Translations under genes and position numbers: made by a program | Assembly: GCF_902705875.1 (NCBI RefSeq) | Contig: NZ_CACSIK010000001.1 | Span: 1-64,000, forward strand | Direction: 5' to 3' | Source: Zhongshania aliphaticivorans | Lineage (GTDB): Bacteria > Pseudomonadota > Gammaproteobacteria > Pseudomonadales > Spongiibacteraceae | Length of the DNA: 64,000 nt | The notes under the pieces: model-generated | The model's input: only the letters and a program-made list of their open reading frames with translations | Database searches by the model: none | Told to the model about the DNA's origin: nothing | Shown here: one piece after another, positions 38,435-48,220 of the stretch | Position numbering within the stretch: position 1 is the stretch's first letter | Layout of the letters: each line of letters begins with the position of its first letter

Positions 38435-38658
38435 CGATCGTCAACGGGCTTAGATGTGTCACTTCGCTATCGGTATTTGCAATGACGGGTGATGGACTAC
38501 CAAGTATGCATACTGCTGTTAGCGTTGTGACGTCTCGTTACGTTACTTGCGCCCCTCTTTTTCAAGAAGCTGGCAAGAAACCTGCTTAATTTGCTTGTAG
38601 TACTTAGCTGCCAAAGTAGTCTAAGGTTAATACTGACAAGTGTATTCAGGAGGGTGCT

Positions 38659-39567
38659 TTGCCTACCGCATTAGATAATATAAAAACCTTCCTCGACAGG
38701 GAAAAGCTTCCTAATAGCTACCGAGAGCAGGCCGAAGGTATATTTATACCCTTTATTGAGCACTTTCGTGCCGTCATGGCAGCGTCAGATGTTACGCCTG
38801 TTCTAGGAATTCACGGCTCACAGGGGAGTGGGAAGTCTACCCTAGCTGAACTAATCTACTGGTATTTACAGGAGCAAAGCGGCTTAAATGTAGCGCTTTT
38901 GTCGCTTGATGATTTCTATCTCACCTTGGCAGAGCGTCAACAGCTTGCTGAGACTACTCACCCTTTACTGCGTACCCGCGGTGTTCCGGGAACGCATGAT
39001 ATTCCCCTCGCACTGGCGACGGTGGCAAAGTTACGGGCACTAACGGAGGGTGAACGTCTATTATTGCCGAGGTTTAATAAAGCCTGTGATGATAGGGCGG
39101 CAGAATCTGATTGGCCTGAAGTGCTTGGGCCAATAGACTTAATTGTCTTTGAAGGCTGGTGTGTAGGTGCTACGCCACAGGAAGCGGCAGATGTTGATCT
39201 CGCTATGAATGAATTAGAGCGCTTAGAAGACGCCGACGGCCATTGGCGTCAGTACGTCAATACCTGTTTAAGTGGTGAGTACCAGCAATTATTTGCTGAG
39301 CTGGATTACTTGCTGATGTTGAAAGCTCCAAGTTTTAGCTGTGTCGCGAATTGGCGAGGCGAACAAGAGGAAAAATTGGCTAAGCGCCAATTGGCAGGTG
39401 CGGAAACATCGGGAGTAATGAGCAAAGCGGAGATTCTGCGATTTATACAGCACTATGAGAGATTAACCACCCATTGCTTAAATACCTTACCTGCAAAGGC
39501 AAATTGTGTAATGTCACTAGGTGTACATCGTGAAATATTGGATGTGCAGTACCGGGAGAGAGAATGA
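38659..39567 (+). CDS. D-glycerate 3-kinase-type P-loop kinase
   Basis: 302 residues. P-loop GSQGSGKST (about 53-61), LLSLDDFYLT, RTRGVPGTHD, LLPRFNKACDDRA and IVFEGWCVG are the pattern of plant GLYK and yeast Tda10 relatives in the PRK/GLYK family. The start is TTG, supported by a perfect AGGAGG five bases before it. First of four tightly packed genes; ATGA overlap with the phosphatase gene. With glucosylglycerate phosphorylase in the operon, phosphorylating the released D-glycerate to 3-phosphoglycerate is the likely role. Confidence 0.82.
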   Translation: MPTALDNIKTFLDREKLPNSYREQAEGIFIPFIEHFRAVMAASDVTPVLGIHGSQGSGKSTLAELIYWYLQEQSGLNVALLSLDDFYLTLAERQQLAETTHPLLRTRGVPGTHDIPLALATVAKLRALTEGERLLLPRFNKACDDRAAESDWPEVLGPIDLIVFEGWCVGATPQEAADVDLAMNELERLEDADGHWRQYVNTCLSGEYQQLFAELDYLLMLKAPSFSCVANWRGEQEEKLAKRQLAGAETSGVMSKAEILRFIQHYERLTTHCLNTLPAKANCVMSLGVHREILDVQYRERE

Positions 39568-40388
39568 GCACAGCGTTACCAAGAGATATCATTTTTACAG
39601 ATTTAGATGGCACGCTTTTAGATCACGATAGTTATTCCTTTGCCGCTGCAGAGCCGGCATTGGCGATGCTAAAGGAAAAGTCTATTGTATGGGTGTTAAA
39701 TACCAGTAAGACCAGCGCCGAACTCATGCCGCTTTCAGAGCGGCTTAACAATCCTTTCCCGTTTATTGTTGAAAACGGGGCGGCGGTAGTGGTCCCCAAA
39801 GGGTGTGAGCTATTGGCTGATGCGGATATGGAGGCAATCGACGGCGCTAGACATAAACGCTTTGCCCCCCGCCGTAGTGATGTTTTAACACTGCTTAGTC
39901 AATGGCGAGAGGAAAAGGGTTATCAGTTTTTAGGCTTTAGTGACTTAGATGCGCCAGCCTTGCAGGAAATGACCGGCTTAGGGTTTGCTGATGCAGAGCG
40001 CGCACTGCAGCGCGAGTATTCTGAGCCTATTTGTTGGCAAGATAGCGAAGTGCAATGGCAGCAGTTTACCCAAGATCTGAAGGGCGTCGGTTTACAGGCT
40101 CTGAAAGGTGGGCGTTTTTATCATATCATGGGGCCTACAAATAAGGGTGTTGCTATGGCGTGGCTGGTGTCGAGCTTATACTCTGACAATGAAATTGCGC
40201 CACGGGTTATAGCACTGGGTGACAGTGGCAATGATATCGCCATGCTTGCCGCGGCAGATATTGGTGTTGTTGTGAGGTCTGATTATCACGCGCCGCCAGC
40301 AATCAGTGAGCCGCAGGGTGAAATTATGCTGACCGAAAGTTGTGGTCCTGCAGGTTGGAATGAAACATTATTAAAATTGTTGAAGTGA
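39564..40388 (+). CDS. Glucosyl-/mannosyl-3-phosphoglycerate phosphatase, HAD family
   Basis: 274 residues. HAD type IIB: motif I FTDLDGTLLD (Asp13, Asp15), motif II LNTSKTS, the VENGAAVVVP block typical of the MPGP group, and GDSGNDIAML (motif IV). It would remove the phosphate from glucosyl-3-phosphoglycerate made by the next gene, giving glucosylglycerate. Alternative sugar-phosphate substrates cannot be excluded, but gpgS next door decides the call. Confidence 0.88.
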   Translation: MSTALPRDIIFTDLDGTLLDHDSYSFAAAEPALAMLKEKSIVWVLNTSKTSAELMPLSERLNNPFPFIVENGAAVVVPKGCELLADADMEAIDGARHKRFAPRRSDVLTLLSQWREEKGYQFLGFSDLDAPALQEMTGLGFADAERALQREYSEPICWQDSEVQWQQFTQDLKGVGLQALKGGRFYHIMGPTNKGVAMAWLVSSLYSDNEIAPRVIALGDSGNDIAMLAAADIGVVVRSDYHAPPAISEPQGEIMLTESCGPAGWNETLLKLLK

Positions 40389-40454
40389 GGTCTATTGCGG
40401 GTCAATTTTAGCAGTAGATATTTGCGTAAACGTAATAAATAGAATGAGAAATTT

Positions 40455-41675
40455 ATGGGCGATTTTTACCAGAATGGCATTGTAACTACGCTGCACAACC
40501 TTGTTGATAGGCCGCTTGAAGACCTAGAAAATGAGTTGCGCCGTTTTTCTAAACAGCGGCCTATGGCGCTGATACTACCATCGTTATTTTCGGAATTAGA
40601 AGGTTCTGCGCTGTCCAATATCATTGATGAAATTGCGAAAGTAGATTATATCGATGAGATTATTATTGGTCTTGATCAGGCAACGGAAGAACAGTATCGC
40701 TATGCATTAAAGTTTTTTAGTAAATTGCCTCAGCGTCATCGTGTACTTTGGAATGATGGGCCAAGATTACAGGCCATTGACGAGCGTCTGAAACAGCGAG
40801 GGTTATCGCCCGCTGAACTTGGCAAAGGCCGAAATGTGTGGTTTTGTATGGGCTATGTTCAGGCATCAGGACGAGCCGAAGCCATCGCATTGCACGATTG
40901 CGACATTCTCACGTATGACCGCCGTCTATTGGCACAGCTGTTCTATCCAGTGGCCAACCCCAGCTTTAACTATGAGTTTTGTAAGGGGTATTACGCGCGG
41001 GTTGCCGATGGCAAAATTAATGGCAGGGTAAGCCGCTTACTGGTAACCCCTTTGATTCGATCCCTAGGAAAAGTCCTGGGCTCTCTTGATTACTTAGACT
41101 ATCTGGATAGTTATCGTTATCCACTATCTGGTGAGTTTTCAATGCGTAAAGACGTATTGAATGACCTTCGAATTCCCAGCGACTGGGGATTAGAAATTGG
41201 TGTTTTATCAGAAATGTACCGCAACTACTCTACTAACCGTTTGTGTCAGGTAGATATTGCCGACGTTTATGATCATAAGCATCAAGCCTTATCTGAAGCA
41301 GACGACAGTGGCGGCTTATCAAAAATGTCTATTGATATTGCCAAGGCCATGTTTAGAAAACTGGCAACAAACGGTGTGGTGTTTAATAGCGAAACGTTTC
41401 GTTCTATCAAGGCCACTTATTACCGAATAGCTTTAGATTTTGTGGATAGTTATCGCAATGATGCGGTGATGAACGGGCTAGATTTAGACCTGCATCGCGA
41501 AGAGCAGGCCGTTGAATTGTTTGCTCAGAATATTGTAAAAGCCGGTAATATGTTTTTAGAGAACCCAATGGAAACCCCGTTTATACCTAGTTGGAACCGT
41601 GTCTGTAGCGCGGAACCCACACTTTTAGACAATATGATGGCTGCAGTCATCGCTGACAATGAGGAGTTTTCCTGA
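40455..41675 (+). CDS. gpgS: Glucosyl-3-phosphoglycerate synthase
   Basis: 406 residues, retaining GT-A glycosyltransferase of the GpgS type. ALILPSLFSELEGSALSNIIDEI starts the nucleotide-sugar domain; IIIGLDQATEEQY, GKGRNVWFCMGYV and the metal-binding HDCDI (Asp148, Asp150) follow, then the acceptor region with YPLSGEFSMRKDVL and WGLEIGVLSEMYRN. It transfers glucose from an NDP-glucose to 3-phosphoglycerate, the first step to the compatible solute glucosylglycerate. The next gene's ATG directly follows its TGA. Confidence 0.92.
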   Translation: MGDFYQNGIVTTLHNLVDRPLEDLENELRRFSKQRPMALILPSLFSELEGSALSNIIDEIAKVDYIDEIIIGLDQATEEQYRYALKFFSKLPQRHRVLWNDGPRLQAIDERLKQRGLSPAELGKGRNVWFCMGYVQASGRAEAIALHDCDILTYDRRLLAQLFYPVANPSFNYEFCKGYYARVADGKINGRVSRLLVTPLIRSLGKVLGSLDYLDYLDSYRYPLSGEFSMRKDVLNDLRIPSDWGLEIGVLSEMYRNYSTNRLCQVDIADVYDHKHQALSEADDSGGLSKMSIDIAKAMFRKLATNGVVFNSETFRSIKATYYRIALDFVDSYRNDAVMNGLDLDLHREEQAVELFAQNIVKAGNMFLENPMETPFIPSWNRVCSAEPTLLDNMMAAVIADNEEFS

Positions 41676-43451
41676 ATGACGGAAATAGCGCCGCAACAGC
41701 ATTTACGTGAACGAATTAGTGCTCATTTAGAGGTCTTGTACCCCGATCTTGAAAAAGCCGCACTACTCGATGACATAGTGGGTTTGATGGCGCTAGACCA
41801 CCGTTGTTTTATGCCGTCGGCGCATAAAAACCTTTGGGACGAGAGTGATACTTTGGTTATCACTTACGGTGACTCAATATTGCGAGAGGGTGAGTGGCCG
41901 TTGCACACCTTACATGATTTTCTGCGTAGGGAATTACGCGGTTTAATCAGCGGTGTTCATATTTTACCGTTTTACCCTTACAGCTCAGACGATGGTTTTT
42001 CAGTTATAAATTATGTGGAAGTTAATCCTTCTTTGGGTGACTGGAAAGATATTAATGCTATCGCGCGTGACTTTGACTTAATGGCAGATTTGGTTATTAA
42101 CCACTGCTCAAGTCGTAGTTTATGGTTTGAAAATTTTAAACAGCGTCGTGATCCCGGCATGGATTATTTTGTTGAAGTCGATCCCAAAACCGACTTAAGC
42201 GAAGTGGTTAGGCCGCGTACAAGCTCGCTTCTTAATGAAGTACAAACCCTAGATGGCAAGCGTCATGTTTGGTGTACGTTCAGCCATGACCAAGTTGATC
42301 TGAATTTTCAAAATCCTAAAGTATTATTAGAATTTGTAAAAATAATTCGTTATTACTTAGACATGGGAGTGAAAATTTTCCGGCTTGATGCGGTGGCATT
42401 TTTGTGGAAAATTCCCGGTACAACGAGTCTGAATTTAGAGCAAACCCACGAAGCGGTTCGCTTGGTAAGAACTTTAATAGAACATGCTGTGCCAGAAGCA
42501 ATTATTATTACCGAGACCAATATTCCGCTTCGTGAGAATTTGGCGTACTTCGGCAATGCCAATGAAGCCCATCTAGTCTATAACTTTTCGCTGCCTCCTT
42601 TGCTTATCAATACAATGGTAAGCGGCAGCTGCCAAGCACTAAAAAAATGGATGATGGGTATGCCGGCTGCGCAAGATGGCACCACCTATTTCAATTTCAT
42701 TGCCTCGCACGACGGCATTGGCCTTCGTCCTGCAGAAGGTTTGTTAGATGATGCGGACATCAATCAGATGGTCGCATTAATGCAAAAAAGTGGCGGTCGC
42801 GTATCGTGGCGAACCTTAGCCAATGGCGATAACCGACCTTACGAAATAAATATTAGTTTGTTCGATGCTATGCGTCGCCACCTATACCCAGATAATGAAA
42901 ATGACGGCGAAGATGGTTTTCAAGAGCAGCGCTTTGTGTGCGCGCACGCACTGATGCTAGCCGTTCAAGGTGTCCCCGCGTTTTATATTCACAGTTTGTT
43001 GGCGACAGAGAATGATGAAAACCGTGTCTTACACACCAGCCATAATCGTTCGATAAATCGCCATCAATGGGTAGCAGACGATCTTGAATCGCAACTTGGC
43101 ACCAATAGCCATCACGCGAGAATATTTCAAACCCTCAAGGATTTAATCGCATTGCGTTCTGCGCAAGCAGCATTCCACCCCAACGCTGCACAATACCCAT
43201 TGCATTTGGGTGATGAGGTATTTGGTATTCGTCGTGAAAGCCACAGCAGTGGCGCTGCTATCGTGGCTATTTATAATATCAGTGCCAAGCGGCAAGAAAT
43301 CTTACTCGCAGATTTGAACTTAGATGAAACCGCCCATTGGCTAGATATACTGAATGACGATGTAGATGTGCGCAGTCAGGCAAGTCTAGTGCTTGAGCCC
43401 TATGAGTATCGTTGGTTGCGCCGCTGTGACAATGTAACAGCAACGCAATAA
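41676..43451 (+). CDS. Glucosylglycerate phosphorylase-like GH13 enzyme
   Basis: 591 residues, GH13 subfamily of sucrose phosphorylases. ILPFYPYSSDDGFSV, the nucleophile Asp238 in IFRLDAVAFLWK, acid/base Glu280 in IITETNIP and transition-state Asp346 in ASHDGIG are in place. Among the sucrose-phosphorylase relatives, the operon with gpgS, the phosphatase and glycerate kinase points to glucosylglycerate phosphorylase, giving glucose 1-phosphate and D-glycerate. Sucrose phosphorylase activity remains the alternative. A GAGGAG ribosome site lies inside the end of gpgS. Confidence 0.85.
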   Translation: MTEIAPQQHLRERISAHLEVLYPDLEKAALLDDIVGLMALDHRCFMPSAHKNLWDESDTLVITYGDSILREGEWPLHTLHDFLRRELRGLISGVHILPFYPYSSDDGFSVINYVEVNPSLGDWKDINAIARDFDLMADLVINHCSSRSLWFENFKQRRDPGMDYFVEVDPKTDLSEVVRPRTSSLLNEVQTLDGKRHVWCTFSHDQVDLNFQNPKVLLEFVKIIRYYLDMGVKIFRLDAVAFLWKIPGTTSLNLEQTHEAVRLVRTLIEHAVPEAIIITETNIPLRENLAYFGNANEAHLVYNFSLPPLLINTMVSGSCQALKKWMMGMPAAQDGTTYFNFIASHDGIGLRPAEGLLDDADINQMVALMQKSGGRVSWRTLANGDNRPYEINISLFDAMRRHLYPDNENDGEDGFQEQRFVCAHALMLAVQGVPAFYIHSLLATENDENRVLHTSHNRSINRHQWVADDLESQLGTNSHHARIFQTLKDLIALRSAQAAFHPNAAQYPLHLGDEVFGIRRESHSSGAAIVAIYNISAKRQEILLADLNLDETAHWLDILNDDVDVRSQASLVLEPYEYRWLRRCDNVTATQ

Positions 43452-44012
43452 ACGCACTTTTGGCCCAATACTCAATCTGCTTGGGAGGCGTTCAGTTCAA
43501 TGGCTTTCACCATAATGGTAGCTTTATCATTAAGGTCTTGGCCCAATCGTATGCTAGTGGGTGCCACAGTTACTTCCTCGTCAAGGACTCACTACTTGAT
43601 TTTAGCAATATGCCACAATTGAAATATGTTGCTGCTGGTGGGCCTGTGTGAATGGAAGCCCGTGGTCTTCTAAACAATACACAGGTGTTGCGCCTGCAGA
43701 ATTATTTCGCTCATCCTCCTCTTTTTTGTCAGAGCAGTCGTTTATGGCGCACGACAAAAGCACTCTCCTATAAATTGGCCATGGGTCACTTTTACCAAAA
43801 GGCGTCTAAAGCGGGCACCTTATGGGTGAATCTTAGCTTCCTTTAAGGTGCTCCAATTGTGTGTCATGTCGTCACTATGACACATATATTAAAAATGAGA
43901 TTTTGGTGTTAGGCTTGCTCTGTTCCCAAGGCGTTGTCGAGCGGGTTTGGGTGGGGTCTAGTCTGCATGGCGCGGTCAGGCCACATAATAAGAATAGATA
44001 AAGGTTGTTGAT
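43452..44012. other. 561-bp gap; inverted repeat before the DUF6351 gene
   Basis: No recognisable gene. An open frame runs from about 43460 to 43846 on the plus strand but is broken by a TGA at 43649-43651 and resembles nothing I know; it may be a decayed gene or chance. TGTGTCAT (43860-43867) and ATGACACA (43877-43884) form an 8-bp inverted repeat with a 9-bp spacer about 130 bp before the next start, a plausible operator. No terminator for the preceding operon could be identified. Confidence 0.4.
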
Positions 44013-46616
44013 ATGAAATTGCTCTCCGTTAAATTATGGCTTATTGCCGTCTGCGTCATGCTATCGACGTTGTTACTTTCTGCCTGTGGTGGTTCTGGCG
44101 ATTCTGGAGGTGGGTTAGACTCAAACCCTGTAGATACGGTGGGTGACGATACGCCCAACGATAATACCCCAGTTGTTGGCGAGGGGCAGATTCGGGTGTT
44201 ATCTAATCGTTCAGATTTGATCAGTGGTGGCAATGCTTTGATAGAAGTCATTGCGGAGGATACCGCGAATTTGGACGGTGTGATTGTAACCGCTGGAGGT
44301 AGCGATATTAGTCACATATTTGCTGCGCGTAGTGATGGTCGACTCATGGGGTTGGTTGAGGGGTTGGCGCTGGGTGACAATGAAATTGTGGCTACATTAG
44401 CTGATCAGTCGGTATTAACAACAACCATTGTTAATCATCCAAATGGTGGTCCAGTCTTCTCAGGCCCGCAGGTACAGCCGTGGACATGTACCAATGACGC
44501 AGCGTTAGATGCGCAGTGTAATCAGGCTGCTGAATATAGCTTTAAATATGTGCCTGCCAATCGACTACAGGCTTTATTGACGAGCTTTGACCCAGCTAGC
44601 ATGGAGCTTCCTCCGGCATTTCTGTCATACGACCCAGCTAATCCGCCAGCGGAAAGTGATATTGCTATGACTACCACCGATAATGGCGAAGAGTTGCCGT
44701 TTATTGTGAGAGTGGAGCGTGGTGTTCAAAATCGTGATCGTTATCAAATAATGACGTTGTTCCAGCCCGGTGTTGAGTGGACACCTTTTGCGCCGCAGTC
44801 ACAGTGGAATGGCAAGTTATTGATTCATCATGGCGGAAATGTGGGGGTGAGCTATGGCCCCGGAAATCCACCCAATGGTGATATTAGTGGCACGGCACCC
44901 GATGGGGGTGAGTTACTTCTGGGAGACAGTATAACGGTGGCTTTAAGTCGTGGATTTTTAACCTTGTCTACCGCTCAGTCTAACCTTGGCCATAATGTAA
45001 ATTTAGTGACCTCCGCAGAGTCATTAATGATGGCCAAAGAGCATATTGTTGAAACCTATGGCGAGCTGCGCTACACAATAGGCACAGGTTGTTCTGGTGG
45101 AGCAATTGCGCAGCAGCATGTGGCGAATGCGTATCCTGGTATATATCAAGGTCTTATAGTGCAGTGTTCATACCCCGATGCTTGGACAACGGCAACTCAG
45201 TTTGCAGATTACAACTTATTGAATACCTACTTTGGCAGTCGCTATCCTACTGATCCGGCTGATTTTAACCCTGATAATTTGCCGTCGTTTAATCCAAATT
45301 TTATTCCCTTTATACAATGGAGCTTGGTGTATGGACACTTGCCGCTGAATCCTATTGTGTCGGACTTGGCCTTTTTTCCATCGGCCTATCCCGATCAGGA
45401 AAATTGTTCAGGTCTGCGTGATGCGGTCCCAGTTTATAATGCCGAAACAAAGATTGATGGTTTGCGTTGCGGCATTATTGATTATATGAAAACCCAGTTT
45501 GGTACGCGTACCGAGGATGTTTGGTCGCAAAATGAGCAGATCTTGGGCTATGGGTATGGTGGTATACCGCTGGATAACATTGGCGTTCAATATGGCTTAA
45601 GCGCCTTACAGGAAGGCGCGATAACCGCAGATCAATTTTTAGATTTAAACCAAAATATTGGCGGATTCACCGTTGATGTAAGACAGCAGCCAGAGCGAAT
45701 TACGGCTGACCCACTGGCGTTGAGTAATGCCTATAAGACGGGGGCCATTAATACCGCCGAACACCTGAGTAATGTTGCAATTATTGATTTACGGGGCGCG
45801 GACCCAGGTATTGCCCACGATGCTTATCACTCTTGGCAAATGCGGGCACGCTTAGAGGCTAAGCAAGGTCATTTTGATAATCATGTAATCTGGTTTGGTC
45901 AAATTCCGTTGGCGGGTGACACGGTGTATTCGTCTGAGGCCTTGGTGGTGATGGATGACTGGATGTCGGCGATTGAGGCAGATGCCAGTGAAGTGAGTTT
46001 GGCTGAAAAGGTTGTTGCTAATAAACCGGCGGCTGCCAGAGATCGCTGTTTATCAGTTCAAACTTTACTTAGTGATAATGGCCCTATTATTCCATTCACC
46101 GGTAATCTTTTATATCCAACGCCTATTGTACCGATTCCCTCTACCTTTCCATCTCCACCGCCTGAGGCTGGCGTGGTGTTTGATCAAGTGGCGAATCAGG
46201 CTTGCGGTTTAGACGCCAGCGCTTACGACAGCTCCGGCGCCTCCGCGCAATTGACAGAGCCATTGGCGGAGTTACAGCACACCTTGGTTCAAACCCGTTT
46301 TGGCACGCCGCGCACTGTGGCGGGGGACGGTATTGAAACGTGGAATAATAAATGTCAGCTGCGCCCTGTCGATCCAGTGGATTACGCCGCTAACCCATTG
46401 ATCTCAGATGTAACCGCATTTGTAGAGCAGGTACGTGCTATTTTTCCTGACGGGGTTTGTGATTACAGCCAAGCTGGTGTTGGTACCCAAGCCACGCAAA
46501 CGTGGCTGGAGTACGGTACTGCAGAGGGTGTTGTTATTGGTGGTCAACCGTTACCACCACCGCCGCAGGGATCTCGTACCGGCTGGGCGTCGGCACCATT
46601 TGAATTAAGCCGGTAG
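44013..46616 (+). CDS. DUF6351-family lipoprotein, probable esterase/hydrolase
   Basis: 867 residues. Lipoprotein signal with lipobox LSAC (Cys25) and a Gly/Ser-rich linker. Residues about 55-145 look like a beta-sandwich. The main part has an alpha/beta-hydrolase signature: GKLLIHHGGNVG, LSRGFLTLSTAQSNLGHNVN, and the nucleophile elbow TGCSGGAIAQQH, then DAYHSWQMRAR late in the chain with a candidate catalytic His. Family DUF6351 is related in pattern to tannase/feruloyl esterase and 3-hydroxybutyrate oligomer hydrolases. Extracytoplasmic; substrate unknown. No operon partner. Confidence 0.8.
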   Translation: MKLLSVKLWLIAVCVMLSTLLLSACGGSGDSGGGLDSNPVDTVGDDTPNDNTPVVGEGQIRVLSNRSDLISGGNALIEVIAEDTANLDGVIVTAGGSDISHIFAARSDGRLMGLVEGLALGDNEIVATLADQSVLTTTIVNHPNGGPVFSGPQVQPWTCTNDAALDAQCNQAAEYSFKYVPANRLQALLTSFDPASMELPPAFLSYDPANPPAESDIAMTTTDNGEELPFIVRVERGVQNRDRYQIMTLFQPGVEWTPFAPQSQWNGKLLIHHGGNVGVSYGPGNPPNGDISGTAPDGGELLLGDSITVALSRGFLTLSTAQSNLGHNVNLVTSAESLMMAKEHIVETYGELRYTIGTGCSGGAIAQQHVANAYPGIYQGLIVQCSYPDAWTTATQFADYNLLNTYFGSRYPTDPADFNPDNLPSFNPNFIPFIQWSLVYGHLPLNPIVSDLAFFPSAYPDQENCSGLRDAVPVYNAETKIDGLRCGIIDYMKTQFGTRTEDVWSQNEQILGYGYGGIPLDNIGVQYGLSALQEGAITADQFLDLNQNIGGFTVDVRQQPERITADPLALSNAYKTGAINTAEHLSNVAIIDLRGADPGIAHDAYHSWQMRARLEAKQGHFDNHVIWFGQIPLAGDTVYSSEALVVMDDWMSAIEADASEVSLAEKVVANKPAAARDRCLSVQTLLSDNGPIIPFTGNLLYPTPIVPIPSTFPSPPPEAGVVFDQVANQACGLDASAYDSSGASAQLTEPLAELQHTLVQTRFGTPRTVAGDGIETWNNKCQLRPVDPVDYAANPLISDVTAFVEQVRAIFPDGVCDYSQAGVGTQATQTWLEYGTAEGVVIGGQPLPPPPQGSRTGWASAPFELSR

Positions 46617-46782
46617 CAGGAAGGCCTTGCCTGAACTGTTTGTTCGGCGGGTAATCTCGTTTCGTACTTACCCGAGAGGGCAGTGTGTGATTTTCAATTA
46701 ATTATTGGGGCGGGATTGAATCTTGCCTCTGAGGCCCCAATTTTATTAGGCGTACTCAAATTATTTAATAAGGTGGGGAGTT

Positions 46783-47295
46783 ATGTTTTACGATATTACC
46801 GTAGTTCAGGCGAGCAAGATGCTTGGCAATTTAAAATCGATATTAGAAAAAGCGGCGGTGTTTGCTGAAGACAAAAAAATCGACCCTGAAGTGTTGCTTA
46901 CTTCTCGTTTAGCGCCTGATCAGTTTCCTTTAGTGCGTCAAGTACAAGTGTGTTGTGATACAGCAAAACTGGGTGCGGCGCGCTTAGCCGGTAAAGCAGA
47001 TAGCGCGCCCAAACATGAAGATAGCGAAACAACGCTAGAGGAATTGTATCTTCGGATTGCGGCAGTTCAGGATTATTTGGCAACGTTTACCGAGGCGGAT
47101 TTTACCGACACTGCATCGCGGGTAATCAACCTGCCTTGGCGTAATGATAAGCAAATGTTGGGTAGTGCTTTTGCCATTAACTTTGTCATCCCTAACCTCT
47201 ACTTTCATGTAACCACTGCCTACGCAATTTTGCGTCACAATGGTGTAGATGTAGGTAAGTTAGATTATCTTGGCGCTATTCCTTATATAGAGTAA
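46783..47295 (+). CDS. DUF1993-family protein
   Basis: 170 residues. MFYDITVVQASKMLGNLKSILEKA at the start, LTSRLAPDQFPLVRQVQVCCDTAKLGAARL in the middle and FVIPNLYFHVTTAYAILRHNGVDVGKLDYLG at the end are the conserved blocks of DUF1993, a DinB-like four-helix bundle family. Cytosolic, function unknown. Convergent with oxyR (15-bp gap). Confidence 0.9.
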   Translation: MFYDITVVQASKMLGNLKSILEKAAVFAEDKKIDPEVLLTSRLAPDQFPLVRQVQVCCDTAKLGAARLAGKADSAPKHEDSETTLEELYLRIAAVQDYLATFTEADFTDTASRVINLPWRNDKQMLGSAFAINFVIPNLYFHVTTAYAILRHNGVDVGKLDYLGAIPYIE

Positions 47296-47310
47296 GCGCC
47301 TCATTGGGTG

Positions 47311-48207
47311 TTAGCCAACATACTGCGCCATCGAGCTACGGATTGAAGACACCACCGCTCGTACGCATTGCATTCGGGAATAGTTTGGCCTGACTAGTAA
47401 GCAGATTTCTCGGCTCGGTACGGGCGCCTTAAAGTGTGTGTACTGCAGTCCGTGTTCACCTTCTTTTATAGCTAGCTCCGGAATGAGGGTAATCCCCATG
47501 CCGCTGGCAACCATATAGCGCAAGGTCTCAAGGCTGGTTGCCTGAAAGCGTGTGTCTTCTCGAGCGCCAGCGCTAAAGCAGTAATCTAACGCTTCATCAC
47601 GTAGGCAGTGGCCATCTTCTAGTGTGAGTACCCACTGACCATTCAAGTCTTTTAGGGTTAATGCGTCATTCTGGGCTAGCGGGTGCTTATTGGGCGAGGC
47701 TAAAACCAAGGGCTCGTTAAATAAGGTATAGCGTTCTACCATGCCCTCCATAGTGGGAAGCCAACTTAGGATGAGTACGTCGAGTTTGCCTTCATCTAAT
47801 TGCTGAAGCAGCACATCTGTTTGGTTTTCATGTAGGTAAAAATTGATATTAGGAAGCGTGGCGCCCAGCGTTGTCATGATGTGGGGCAGAAGATAAGGCG
47901 CTACTGTTGGAATCAGGCCAATGTGCAGGTCGCCACTCAGTGGGTCTGCAAGGGCTTTTGCCGCTTCTTCAAAGGCTTCTGCAGAACGTAAAACCTGTCT
48001 AGCGCGTGATAACAATTCCCTGCCAGCGGGGGTGAGCATCACTTTTTTTCGGTGGCGCTCAAAAAGCGTTAAGCCGAGCTGATCTTCCAGCTTCATAATT
48101 TGCCCACTTAAGGTGGGTTGGCTAACAAAGCAAGATTCCGCTGCGCGCCCAAAATGTTCTTCTCTCGCTACGGCATCAAGATACTGTAGGTCACGTATTT
48201 TTATCAT
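47311..48207 (-). CDS. oxyR: Hydrogen peroxide-sensing regulator OxyR
   Basis: 298 residues. LysR HTH with FGRAAESCFVSQPTLSGQIMKLEDQLG; the regulatory domain carries the redox pair Cys201 and Cys210 in GHCLRDEALDYC, equivalent to Cys199 and Cys208 of E. coli OxyR. Oxidation forms the disulfide that activates transcription. Divergent from ahpC, with a tandem OxyR box between the two genes 14 bp from its own start, consistent with autorepression. Confidence 0.96.
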   Translation of the reverse strand: MIKIRDLQYLDAVAREEHFGRAAESCFVSQPTLSGQIMKLEDQLGLTLFERHRKKVMLTPAGRELLSRARQVLRSAEAFEEAAKALADPLSGDLHIGLIPTVAPYLLPHIMTTLGATLPNINFYLHENQTDVLLQQLDEGKLDVLILSWLPTMEGMVERYTLFNEPLVLASPNKHPLAQNDALTLKDLNGQWVLTLEDGHCLRDEALDYCFSAGAREDTRFQATSLETLRYMVASGMGITLIPELAIKEGEHGLQYTHFKAPVPSREICLLVRPNYSRMQCVRAVVSSIRSSMAQYVG

Positions 48208-48220
48208 CGCTCTACTTTTG

